Positions 8,993-16,285 of a stretch of DNA of 64,000 nucleotides are shown piece after piece; the first letter of the stretch is position 1; each line of letters begins with the position of its first letter. The DNA lies in assembly GCF_023238625.1 (NCBI RefSeq), contig NZ_CP096670.1, positions 3,924,501 through 3,988,500 on the forward strand, in the 5' to 3' direction. Source of the stretch: Agarivorans sp. TSD2052 (lineage in GTDB: Bacteria > Pseudomonadota > Gammaproteobacteria > Enterobacterales > Celerinatantimonadaceae). The notes below the pieces were generated by a model. It was not told the origin of the DNA and did no database searches. It worked only from the letters and a program-made list of their open reading frames with translations. The translations under genes were made by a program, and so were the position numbers.

Positions 8993-9241
8993 TTAATTTG
9001 AAGAAATATTTCGATTCAATTTAGGATGGCGAGCCAGCTCCAACCTCACCTTTTCACTAATAATTTCAACGATATAATTGAACACATCGATATCTGGAAA
9101 AGGTGTAATTGATTCTAAATACTTCTTAGGTAATTTGTAGATAACATATGGATCAAGCATTGACGCAATATCTTGCGCAACAGGGTCGTTGCCTTCAAGC
9201 CATGCGGCAAGTAAAGCAACTTCTAAATTTGAAAACATCAT
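8993..9241 (-). CDS. Small hypothetical protein (82 aa)
   Basis: This is a soluble 82-residue protein starting MMFSNLEVALLAAWLEGNDP, with GAGGAAATA just before the start codon acting as a plausible ribosome site. No known domain is recognised. It lies alone between the recombinase operon and the resolvase gene, in the same direction as both, inside the accessory region. Confidence 0.5.
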   Translation of the reverse strand: MMFSNLEVALLAAWLEGNDPVAQDIASMLDPYVIYKLPKKYLESITPFPDIDVFNYIVEIISEKVRLELARHPKLNRNISSN

Positions 9242-9459
9242 ATTTCCTCGGTTGATTTAGTGCCCAGCCATTAAACCAAGAGCTGAATGTCTGACAAATT
9301 TGCTGCCGAGGAAAAAAAGACCAACCTTATATAGCTAAACTTTTTGGTTCAATTATCACGTTTACTCAAAAATATTTTCTTTGAAGAGAAATTCAGCCTT
9401 TACAGCCCTTTGCGCTGAGGCTCATAAATTTCAGAGTGGGTTAGAGGAACACCATGATG

Positions 9460-10011
9460 CTATGGCTTTTTCAAGGCTCGCTGCACACTAGATAAACTGA
9501 TATCCAGCTCCCTAGCTATATCGCGATAGCTTAACCCCATATCGCGACACTGCTTAATTTTATCCTTGTCGATCGTGCTCTTCCTTCCTTTATACACGCC
9601 GCGCATTTTGGCGAGAGCTATACCCTCGGCTTGCCGTTCTCGAATCATGGCGCGTTCAAATTGATAAATAGCGCCTAATAGGGTGAGTAGAAGTTGGTTC
9701 ATAGGGCTGGAACTATCAGCGGTAAAGACTAAATTTTCCCTGTGGAAATGTAGTGATACCCCTTTAGATAGGAATAGCTCGACGAGGGAGAGCAAATGCC
9801 CAGTATTTCTAGCTAAACGTGAAATGTCATGAACGTGAACAACGTCCCCAGTTCGAATGTGCGCCAGCAAACTATCTAAACCAGGCCGCTGTTTAACAGA
9901 GCCAGAAATATTGTCCTCAAAAACAATATCCAGCTGTAACCCATGCAACTGCCTTAAGGTTGACTGCTCTGCAGTGCTTACTCGTGTATATCCAATATTC
10001 TGGCCTAACAT
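9460..10011 (-). CDS. Serine recombinase (resolvase/invertase family)
   Basis: This is a small serine site-specific recombinase of 183 residues. The catalytic domain begins IGYTRVSTAEQ, with the nucleophilic Ser in YTRVS, and continues with HDISRLARN (the conserved Arg pair) and the dimer helix FERAMIRERQAEGIALAK. The C-terminal 45 residues form a helix-turn-helix (YRDIARELDISLSSVQRALK), as in Tn3-type resolvases. An ATG at 10029 is possible, but 10011 has AGGAG five nt upstream and fits the family start better. Repeated GTATTCAA motifs immediately upstream may be its res site or operator. It probably resolves cointegrates or inverts DNA in this island. Confidence 0.9.
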   Translation of the reverse strand: MLGQNIGYTRVSTAEQSTLRQLHGLQLDIVFEDNISGSVKQRPGLDSLLAHIRTGDVVHVHDISRLARNTGHLLSLVELFLSKGVSLHFHRENLVFTADSSSPMNQLLLTLLGAIYQFERAMIRERQAEGIALAKMRGVYKGRKSTIDKDKIKQCRDMGLSYRDIARELDISLSSVQRALKKP

Positions 10012-10021
10012 ACCCTCTCCT

Positions 10022-10089
10022 GTATTCAATTAACTCTAGAGTGAATGAAACGTTTGTATTCAAAACGTTATATCCACCCTATTGAATAC
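10022..10089. promoter_or_regulatory. Repeated GTATTCAA motifs: candidate resolvase binding region
   Basis: GTATTCAA occurs at 10022 and 10056, and inverted (TTGAATAC) at 10082, all within 70 bp of the resolvase start. The middle copy is embedded in AACGTTT-gtattca-AAACGTT (10049-10069), a perfect 7-bp inverted repeat. Resolvase genes commonly lie next to the sites they bind, which also act as operators. This assignment is inferred. Confidence 0.4.
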
Positions 10090-10347
10090 GAAAGTAGACA
10101 TCTGACAAATGTGGTCACTTGGGTATACCTAAAATACACACCTGCTGATATTGGTGATGCAAGCCTAGGAAGACACATGTAGCGGATCAAATAAACCGAC
10201 AAACAAAGTTAGAGACAAGCGCGAAAATCACCGCACGAATAGATATAAAAAATAGGTTTTATATTCCTAAACGGTATATAAATAATTGCAGATTTGCTAA
10301 AAACATTAAACTGATAAGTAGGGAGTACACAAAAAATGGAGAGCTAC

Positions 10348-10539
10348 ATGACTATAACTCCCTATGGTTCATTGCTAAACAAAATACAGGTAGTTGAAGA
10401 AACAGGTTTGAGTTATTCAACAATCTACCGTCTATACCGTGCAAACAAGTTTCCGAAACCAGTACGTTTATCCGCACGACGAATTGCCTGGAAAAAGGAG
10501 GAAGTTGAGCAGTGGCGGAAAGATCTAGGACGCGTCTAG
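10348..10539 (+). CDS. AlpA-family transcriptional regulator
   Basis: This is a 63-residue MerR/AlpA-like winged-helix protein. The helix-turn-helix reads VVEETGLSYSTIYRLYRANKFPKPVRL, followed by the characteristic RIAWKKEEVEQW. Such proteins regulate integrase or excision genes in P4-like islands. The ATG at 10348 has GGAG six nt upstream; an in-frame ATG at 10336 has GGGAG ten nt upstream, so the start could be four residues earlier. It reads towards the integron, and a strong hairpin at 10572-10610 follows. Confidence 0.85.
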   Translation: MTITPYGSLLNKIQVVEETGLSYSTIYRLYRANKFPKPVRLSARRIAWKKEEVEQWRKDLGRV

Positions 10540-10571
10540 CCGTTACTTTCATCACTACAAAAACGTTCCAT

Positions 10572-10610
10572 AGAAAGTTAACAGCACATAGGATTGGTTG
10601 TTAACTTTCT
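10572..10610. terminator. 12-bp perfect hairpin downstream of the AlpA-type gene
   Basis: AGAAAGTTAACA and TGTTAACTTTCT form a perfect 12-bp stem with a 15-nt loop, and the right arm runs into a short T tract. It probably terminates alpA transcription, although the stem is A+T rich; it could also be an element end. It lies 75 bp outside the last integron core site. Confidence 0.5.
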
Positions 10611-10683
10611 TTTGGACAAAAGCGTGTTACGTTATTAGCTCAAATATCGGTGGTTCGGATTAGATTCAGTACGGTTAGATCGG

Positions 10684-10761
10684 AGTTAACGCCTCGCATC
10701 ACCGGAAATTTGCGGCGCGTAGCAGAGCAAATTGTGATCCGACTTGATTGCTTTGTTAAGT
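10684..10761 (-). repeat. attC site 6 (distal end of the integron array)
   Basis: Read on the minus strand, the 78-bp site begins ACTTAACAAAGC and ends GATGCGAGGCGTTAACT. The core boxes (TTAAC and GCGTTAA) flank imperfect inverted arms with an inner GCAAATT pairing. It closes the cassette at 10768-11566. No further attC was seen to its left, so this appears to be the end of the array. Confidence 0.65.
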
Positions 10762-10767
10762 GTATGA

Positions 10768-10869
10768 TCACATGAGCCTATTGACAGTAACCAAGAACAA
10801 AATTGCTAAGATTAATACTAAATTAGTTGTTGATGTAGACAACAGCAATTGAACAGACTCTATATACAT
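10768..10869 (-). CDS. Small single-span membrane peptide in cassette 6 (33 aa)
   Basis: This is an ATG-started reading frame of 33 codons with AGGGGG five nt upstream. About 17 residues in the second half (LVLILAILFLVTV) form one likely transmembrane helix. It sits between the stop of the 206-residue cassette protein and attC6, in the same direction, so cassette 6 would carry two genes. Small size makes it uncertain, but the ribosome site and hydrophobic core are good. Confidence 0.4.
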   Translation of the reverse strand: MYIESVQLLLSTSTTNLVLILAILFLVTVNRLM

Positions 10870-10945
10870 TTTGACCCCCTGAGTTGATGGGTAAATGTTA
10901 GCGTCATTTGAGTTCAGAGCTAAGGAAAGTTACACAACTTAAAAT

Positions 10946-11566
10946 TCAACAACTTTCCCTCCTACGTTTAAGGAAGTTCCCAACGTTTTTCCTTGATAAC
11001 TCAACATCCCAACTAGTAACAATTGCCACTACATTAATAAAAACATCAGAGTTAGAAAGCTTGATGTCATCACTAGATTTTTCTAAGCATGCAAAAGTCC
11101 ATGCGTTGAATATTTTTTCTACAATATTTTGAGATTTTGCTTTGACAAAGCGAGCATGATACTCAGACTCTAACTCCGTTTTATCATTTAACGCGTCTAG
11201 GAAGTCCACAGCTGATATACAGTCAAAATGCTTAAAACCTTGAGAATCAATTTTACATGGCTTTAAACCCAAGTCGTTGGCGCCTATTTGCAAAGCTCGA
11301 TCCGATTTTGCGTCATGCCTTGCGACTAAATCGCGAAGTCTTTGGGTAGACTTAACTATATCGTCAAAAAGTTCACGCATCTCTAGAGGGTAATTTGCCG
11401 GATTTTGAGTCAATTGAATCGATCCGCTTTCATCTATTGGCAGTTGCCCAAGCCCATTTAGTTGATACTCCATGTTTTTAATTAGATGAGTAAACTCTTT
11501 CTTCGACATTTGAAGAAGTGAGTTTAATGAATCTACCTGATATTGACTTAGCTTATTATTAACCAT
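10946..11566 (-). CDS. Integron cassette 6 protein, hypothetical (206 aa)
   Basis: This soluble protein is not recognised. Its N-terminal half is helical and charged (residues 1-100), with no signal peptide or membrane segment. It begins 12 nt after the attC5 core half, with GGTGAAGT before the ATG, as expected for a cassette gene. It is transcribed away from attI like all the others. A 180-nt stretch with the 33-residue membrane peptide separates it from attC6. Confidence 0.65.
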   Translation of the reverse strand: MVNNKLSQYQVDSLNSLLQMSKKEFTHLIKNMEYQLNGLGQLPIDESGSIQLTQNPANYPLEMRELFDDIVKSTQRLRDLVARHDAKSDRALQIGANDLGLKPCKIDSQGFKHFDCISAVDFLDALNDKTELESEYHARFVKAKSQNIVEKIFNAWTFACLEKSSDDIKLSNSDVFINVVAIVTSWDVELSRKNVGNFLKRRRESC

Positions 11567-11579
11567 ACTTCACCAATAC

Positions 11580-11593
11580 ACTAACGCCGCACT
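11580..11593 (-). repeat. attC site 5, L'R' half (split)
   Basis: On the minus strand this reads AGTGCGGCGTTAG, the right half of an attC. Its partner half (CTAACAAGGCACT, minus strand) lies at 12798-12812 on the other side of an IS10-like element. The two arms match at 10 of 13 positions, so one attC was interrupted by the insertion. Confidence 0.7.
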
Positions 11594-12797
11594 CTAGCGA
11601 ATCCCCTAATAATTCCTTGGAAATTCAATATAGTAGACGCGCACCCCGTTGTTTGATCTAATTAATTTCGCCAAAAACAAATCCTATCTAACCCTGCACG
11701 GAGGCAGTCGGGATGCGCGAAATTCAAATTCTACACCAAATGCTTATTGAGCTATGCCCTAATATTCACAAAAAACGCCTTAACTCTCTGATGGTTGCCA
11801 CTACATCACTCTTGGATGGCGACAAATTGTCTCTCACTGAACTCGGGCGCAATATTACCAGCAGGGTCTCACCTAAACACTGCATTAAACGCATGGACCG
11901 CTTGCTCGCTAATCATCATTTAAATAGTGAACGTTTAGCGATATACCAATGGCATGCTCGGCAGATTTGCGGGGCGAATCCCATGCCAGTGGTGCTAGTA
12001 GATTGGGCTGATGTGCGTGAGCAATTACGCATGATGACCTTACGAGCATCAATCTCTATTAAAGGGCGCTCTATTACCTTGTATGAACGCACCTTCGAGT
12101 TCAAAGATTACAATGCACCACGTAGTCATAATCAGTTCTTATTTGAACTCGCCAGCGTGTTGCCTCAGGGCTGTACACCGTTGATAGTTACGGATGCGGG
12201 GTATCGCAATACCTGGTTTAGAGAAGTAGCCTCTTATGGCTGGTATTGGTTGGGTAGGCTACGTGGCGAGGTCTGTTATCAGCTCAGTGACCAATGGGCG
12301 CTGACTAAAACCTTGTATGATTCGGCAAGCTGTAAAGCGCATTACATAGGTGCGGTGCAAATCGCCCGCAAGAAGCCCATGCCCTGTCACTTATATGTAT
12401 TTAAATCCAAGGATAAGCACCGTAAAGATAAACGCTCTCGTCGCTCAGGTAACAATCACTCGGCCAAGAAGCTGTATCACCGCTCAGCCAAAGAACCTTG
12501 GGTACTCGCCACCAATTTACCGCCCGAACTCTTTAATGCGATACAAGTGACGAAGTTATATGCCAAACGGATGCAAATAGAAGAAACCTTCCGAGACTTA
12601 AAAAGCCCACAATACGGTTTTGGCTTACGCCACAGTCGCTCACGATGTCCACGCCGCTATGACGTACTGCTGCTGATAGCTTTACTGGCTGACATTATTT
12701 TGTGGTGGTTAGGTTTAGTGGCACAGCAAGTGGGTTGGCAACGACACTTTCAGGCCAATACCATCCGTAAACGGGCGGTTCTATCGGTAGTCCGCTT
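11592..12797 (+). mobile_element. IS10-like (IS4 family) element, right end deleted
   Basis: The left end CTCTAGCGAATCCCCTAAT resembles the IS10 terminal repeat (CTGAGAGATCCCCTCATAA). The transposase gene follows at 11713. The right terminal repeat and the last roughly 37 transposase codons are missing; sequence passes straight from the transposase into an attC half. The element inserted inside attC5, and a deletion then removed its right end and the attC loop. Confidence 0.75.
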
Positions 12798-12810
12798 AGT
12801 GCCTTGTTAG
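11713..12810 (+). pseudogene. IS10-like transposase, C-terminally truncated
   Basis: The 365-residue product follows the IS10 transposase (402 residues) closely: N-terminal LTELGRNITSRVSPKHCIKRMDR, the first catalytic Asp in VLVDWADVREQ, the second in PLIVTDAGYRNTWF, and the Y-R-E motif YAKRMQIEETFRDLKSP. IS10 continues after the VRL motif with a further 35-40 residues; here only two extra residues and a stop supplied by attC5 follow. All three acidic catalytic residues remain, but with no right end the element cannot transpose by itself. Confidence 0.85.
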
Positions 12811-12812
12811 GC
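12798..12812 (-). repeat. attC site 5, R''L'' half (split)
   Basis: The minus strand reads GCCTAACAAGGCACT, with the classic RYYYAAC core GCCTAAC. It lies directly after the cassette 5 stop codon. It pairs with the half-site at 11580-11593 across the IS10-like remnant. Confidence 0.75.
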
Positions 12813-12814
12813 AA

Positions 12815-13426
12815 TTAACTCATTCGACCGTAGCAAATATCTTGAAATGTGCCTATTTCACTCAAACCTTTATCTGTGATTTTCAGCAGATTCCCATCTA
12901 TAGTGCACCACCCGTAATCACAAATAGCTTTAGACTGCTCCATGATTTCTTGTTTTTCTATTTTGCGTGACTCCGCAAACGCAAAAAAGTCGAACGATGG
13001 TGCAGTATAAGATGCTAAGACTAGTAACTTACCTGCTTCTTTTAATTTTGTATAACGATACAAAGGTTGATTATTAATGAGATCATTAATTTTAGCGGTG
13101 ATGTCTTCCAAGTGGCTTACTTTGCTTTCTAGCGTTTTAATGAAATTGTTTTCATCAGTATAATCAGAAGGTGCATATAATTTAGTGTGGTGCTTAGTTA
13201 CCAACAAATAGAACACAAATAACACCAAGCATGGAAATAGAACTAAAAATATGACAAGAACTATAAGTAAACTGTTATTAAGATTAGTTTGAGATGTAAA
13301 TATTCCAGCTATTCCATAAACAAATACAAACGCTAAAGCGATAATCCCTAGCGGGTTTTTAGATAGACCAGTTGCCGTTTTACCAAAATCATTCACGGTT
13401 AACACTCTCCAAATTTGCCTAGACAT
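12815..13426 (-). CDS. Integron cassette 5 membrane protein, hypothetical
   Basis: This protein of up to 203 residues has two transmembrane helices (about 27-45 and 52-75), a coiled-coil stretch (FIKTLESKVSHLEDITAKINDLI, about 95-118) and a C-terminal region (about 125-203) ending in a winged-helix-like DGNLLKITDKGLSEI. No function is assigned. Its ATG is one base inside the IS1111 boundary, and the ribosome site (AGGGGAT) in front of it is IS-derived. An internal GTG at 13396 has GGAGA nine nt upstream and may be the native start. It ends 3 nt before the attC5 core. Confidence 0.65.
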   Translation of the reverse strand: MSRQIWRVLTVNDFGKTATGLSKNPLGIIALAFVFVYGIAGIFTSQTNLNNSLLIVLVIFLVLFPCLVLFVFYLLVTKHHTKLYAPSDYTDENNFIKTLESKVSHLEDITAKINDLINNQPLYRYTKLKEAGKLLVLASYTAPSFDFFAFAESRKIEKQEIMEQSKAICDYGWCTIDGNLLKITDKGLSEIGTFQDICYGRMS

Positions 13427-13529
13427 AATGATCCCCTGGTGAAAGTGCCGACCTCCTGCGTTTATCGTGGGTTAGTCAAACTAGAGCCACACTGTTAGAT
13501 GCAAAGTCTTAACAGAACAGGAGATCGAC

Positions 13530-14655
13530 ATGTCTAAATCTAGCACGTTTTTTATTGGACTAGATGTTCACAAAGAAACCACAGATGTCGCTTATTGTGT
13601 TGATAATTCGAGAGATGAGCCTGTGTTCCACGGCACCATTCCCACCAACATTCGTTCTATCAACAAACTTATCAAAAAATACAAAGACTTGGCTACTCAT
13701 CTTTGTTTAGTTTATGAAGCAGGGCCGTGTGGGTTTTGGCTTTATCGTCATTTAGTGAAACACGGTATTGAATGTTGGGTAGTGGCTCCCGCCCTTATCC
13801 CTAAAGCGCCCAGTGATAAAGTAAAAACCGACAGGCGCGATGCCATCGCTTTAGCGAGAATGGCGCGAGCGGGATTAGTTCATTCTATTCATGTCCCCAA
13901 TGCTGATAATGAAGCGGTCAGAGATTTAATCCGTTGTCGTGAAGACGCCATGCTCGATTGTCGCCAAGCGCGTCAGCGTTTAAAATTGTTCTTATTACGC
14001 AATGGCCACCCTTGTACGGGTCGCCAAGTATGGAATGAGGCCTACAAGCGGCACTTAGCTGATATTCATTTCTTAGAGCCTGCTAAAAAACTCACCTTTC
14101 AGCACTACATCAACATTGTTACCGAGCGTTATGAGCAGCTGCAACACCTTGAGCAAGAGCTACAAGTGATTGCTCAAGACTGGTCTTGGTATCCGCTAGT
14201 TCAATACCTAACGGTATTGCGTGGCATACGCTTCTTATCGGCCATTACCTTAGTAGCAGAGCTGGGTGACATGCGCCGCTTTGCTAACCCGCGTTCACTA
14301 ATGAATTTTGTGGGCTTAACCCCCATCGGAATACTCCAGTGGTAACAGGCAAAAACAAGGCGGTATTACTAAGTGTGGCAATACCCATGCAAGGCGAATA
14401 CTAATCGAAGCCGCCTGGGCATATCGCTTTGCGCCCAAAGTCTCGCGAGAGTTACAAATACGCCAACAACACCAATCACTGAATTTACAGCAGCGTTCGT
14501 GGCAAGCCCAACAACGCTTATGCCGACGCTTTGCCCAACTCAAACACCGTGGCAAAGAACACAACAAAGTGGTTACGGCTGTTGCCAGAGAGCTACTAGG
14601 TTACATCAGGGATATTGCCCAACGCTTTGACCCACAAAGCCAACATATAGGGTAG
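13530..14655 (+). pseudogene. IS110/IS1111-family DEDD transposase, frameshifted
   Basis: The first 266 residues carry the RuvC-like DEDD domain: FIGLDVHKETTDVAY (Asp), VYEAGPCGFWLYR (Glu) and VKTDRRDAIALARM (Asp, Asp). Frame 1 then reaches a stop at 14345. A run of five C at about 14321-14325 appears to hold one extra base; removing it restores GLTPSEYSSGN, the motif with the catalytic Ser, followed by CGNTHARRILIEAAWAYR and on to a stop at 14655, giving about 374 residues. So this copy should be inactive unless the extra C is a sequencing error. A ribosome site (ACAGGAG) precedes the ATG. Confidence 0.88.
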
Positions 14656-14918
14656 AAATAGAAACAAGCTAACAGGTTAAAACAACTTGAATGAGTAAGA
14701 CCGGCGGCAGCGGTGAGAGCAACCCTCGAGGGCGTTAAGCGATGTGAACTCGCGTACCTAGACTGAGGCAAGGCTCCAAAGGCGCAAACAAGTAATGCGA
14801 TAACCAACTCGCGAATATCAGCAAGGTCAACCGCCGACACTTACTTGCCAAGGGTCCCTCATTCAGGTTTTCTATGCCGGTGTTAATCGGTAGGAATAGA
14901 CTCGTGCGTGTTGACAGT
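14656..14918 (+). ncRNA. Predicted IS1111 guide (seek/bridge) RNA region
   Basis: IS1111 elements are reported to encode their target-selecting guide RNA in the non-coding segment downstream of the transposase gene. This segment is 263 nt, non-coding and structured. It contains GGGCGTTAAGC at 14730-14740, preceded by the palindrome CCCTCGAGGG. That string reproduces the attC core (GGGCGTTRRRY) into which the element is inserted, as a target-recognition loop would. The RNA boundaries cannot be fixed from sequence alone. Confidence 0.55.
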
Positions 14919-14930
14919 GGGGATCATATC

Positions 14931-15059
14931 AACGCCCGCATAAGGGGCAACAAAACGTAGCGGCGATTGGTTTAAACTTGGGCGAAGCACCAAAACTAAT
15001 CGCCGCGTAGTTTTGGTGTCCCAGCCAAGCTTGCTTGGCGACTTGATGCGCTTGTTAGC
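14931..15059 (-). repeat. attC site 4 (core interrupted by IS1111)
   Basis: On the minus strand the site runs from AGCTAAC AAGCGCATCAAG to CTTATGCGGGCGTT. The arms TAACAAGCGCATCAAG and CTTATGCGGGCGTT are complementary apart from usual extrahelical bases. The last bases of the R' core (the RRRY part) are displaced to the other side of the IS1111 element. It belongs to the 171-residue cassette gene, whose stop overlaps the R'' box. Confidence 0.72.
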
Positions 15060-15570
15060 TTTTTGCGTAAAATCTTTCTAAGAGCAGGTTAAGGTGCTTG
15101 TTCTTAGCTATGTAGATCAACGCAGCGGTTGCAACACCAAAGTACGCCATTAAACCCCAACCAACACCACTTTCACTGTCGGGAATGAGATACAACCTAA
15201 TAATAATTACGGTAAGTAGCAATGTTGAAAGCGTAGTTAGCGTAAGTACAGCGGGCTTATCTTTTGCAATGAACATTAGCAGCTTGATGTTGCTGAACAC
15301 ACAAAGCATTACAAATAGCAAAAAGAACAGCATTGATTCAAAGTGCCCGTTATAAATATAAATTGCCAAGAAATAAGGTGAGAACATCAAAGGCATCAAT
15401 GACTTTTTACTATTGTGAACGCTCTTGTTTCGACGATACTTTTCCGGCTTTTGATGCTCCTCGATTTCTTCCGCGCTAGCAGTAGCAGAGCAACCACATT
15501 TCATACAATGTGAATCTGTTGGCTCATTAGGTGCGTGGCATGAATTACAAGTCCATCTATAACTTTTCAT
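15055..15570 (-). CDS. Integron cassette 4 protein: zinc-ribbon plus membrane domain
   Basis: This 171-residue protein begins with a zinc-ribbon (two CxxC pairs, Cys8/Cys11 and Cys22/Cys25), a charged linker, then about four hydrophobic segments (about 57-75, 78-100, 107-128, 137-155). The family is not recognised; similar zinc-ribbon membrane proteins are common and mostly uncharacterised. CGGAG lies four nt before the ATG. The stop codon is inside the attC4 R'' box. Confidence 0.65.
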   Translation of the reverse strand: MKSYRWTCNSCHAPNEPTDSHCMKCGCSATASAEEIEEHQKPEKYRRNKSVHNSKKSLMPLMFSPYFLAIYIYNGHFESMLFFLLFVMLCVFSNIKLLMFIAKDKPAVLTLTTLSTLLLTVIIIRLYLIPDSESGVGWGLMAYFGVATAALIYIAKNKHLNLLLERFYAKS

Positions 15571-15593
15571 AAACTCCGATACTCAAACAAGAA

Positions 15594-15717
15594 GCTAACG
15601 CTCTGCTAATAGGTTAACAAACATAACCACTTAGCTAAAATTACCACCGTAAACACTAAAGCTAATTGAACCAAAAATGCCAAACGTTTGTTAATCCTGT
15701 TGAGCAGTTTGTTAGGA
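15594..15717 (-). repeat. attC site 3 (124 bp)
   Basis: The minus strand starts GTCCTAACAAACTGCTCAACAGG and ends CCTATTAGCAGAGCGTTAGC. The outer arms pair well, and the length is similar to Vibrio VCR-type sites. The stop codon of the 166-residue cassette gene (TAA) lies in the R'' core. Confidence 0.8.
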
Positions 15718-16212
15718 CAATATCTCGCGGTCAATCGCATAGATTTCCATGCCAACTACTTTTGCGATTTCAGGAAAGAGTATCATCACATAACTACCTC
15801 TGTGATCTTCATAAACATACCTCATTTTCGTAAAGACCCCACTCCAGTTTTGAATAACTGGTTCTAATTTCAGTGATACATTCACTTTAGACTCCGCCTT
15901 GAGTTTTTTAATGTCACTATTATCACGCGCCTTAACTAAGCTATCAAAATTGTCATTCATTCGATTACGCATTTCATCGGGCAGCGCTTTGTAAATTTTG
16001 TAAAAGTCATGGGAATGATTTCCTTTAACTTTAAAGTCTTCTGCAAAGATGAGCTGATACAAGCTTTTGAAATAAAGTTCAAGTGACAGTGCAGCATTTA
16101 CTTGGCTAGGTAAGAGTAATGTAGGGTGTTGTACAGATGAAGTATTCAACACATTCGCAGCTTTCATATAATCGACCGCTGATTCAAGAATTTTTCTAGC
16201 TCGAATGTTCAT
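15712..16212 (-). CDS. Integron cassette 3 protein, possibly HEPN-like
   Basis: This is a soluble, helical protein of 166 residues. Its layout resembles HEPN proteins: an N-terminal helix with ARKILESAVDYMKAANVL, a helix with LSLELYFKSLYQLI, then HSHDFYKIYKALPDEMR. A clear catalytic RxxxxH motif is not seen, so this is a fold-level suggestion only. AGAGGT lies six nt before the ATG. If HEPN is right, a toxin or defence-related role is possible. Confidence 0.62.
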   Translation of the reverse strand: MNIRARKILESAVDYMKAANVLNTSSVQHPTLLLPSQVNAALSLELYFKSLYQLIFAEDFKVKGNHSHDFYKIYKALPDEMRNRMNDNFDSLVKARDNSDIKKLKAESKVNVSLKLEPVIQNWSGVFTKMRYVYEDHRGSYVMILFPEIAKVVGMEIYAIDREILS

Positions 16213-16225
16213 ATTACCTCTGTTG

Positions 16226-16285
16226 TCCTAACGCCAAGCTAAGCGGCGCCGCTTGCGGCGTCCTTGCTTGAGCTTTTTGTTAAGT
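16226..16285 (-). repeat. attC site 2 (60 bp)
   Basis: The minus strand starts ACTTAACAAAAAGCTCAAGC and ends GCTTAGCTTGGCGTTAGG, with a GC-rich inner palindrome (GCCGCaagCGGCGCCGC). Both core boxes and arms are intact. Unusually, the cassette gene reads through most of it. Confidence 0.8.

Larger units (their letters stand above)
13427..14930 (+). mobile_element. IS1111-attC group insertion sequence (IS110 family)
   Basis: This 1.5-kb element is delimited by inverted copies of ATGATCCCC (13428-13436 and 14919-14927). It contains a DEDD-type transposase with one frameshift and a 263-nt non-coding right end. Its right edge abuts GGGCGTT of attC4 (minus strand), and its left edge abuts ATG of cassette 5. 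It therefore interrupted the attC4 core, with no target duplication visible. IS1111-attC elements are known for specifically inserting into integron attC sites. Confidence 0.8.

Noticed and set aside
9287-10112. CTGACAAAT repeated near 9291 and 10102 as flanking direct repeats of an insertion around the resolvase.
   Set aside because: Only about nine bases match, which is too short to separate from chance in A+T-rich DNA.
10908-11132. A 74-residue plus-strand frame opposite cassette 6.
   Set aside because: It overlaps the cassette 6 gene on the other strand, and the cassette orientation, ribosome site and attC positions all favour the minus-strand gene.
14601-14840. A 79-residue minus-strand frame in the right end of the IS1111 element.
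   Set aside because: It lies in the expected guide-RNA region, has no ribosome site, and shows no known motif.
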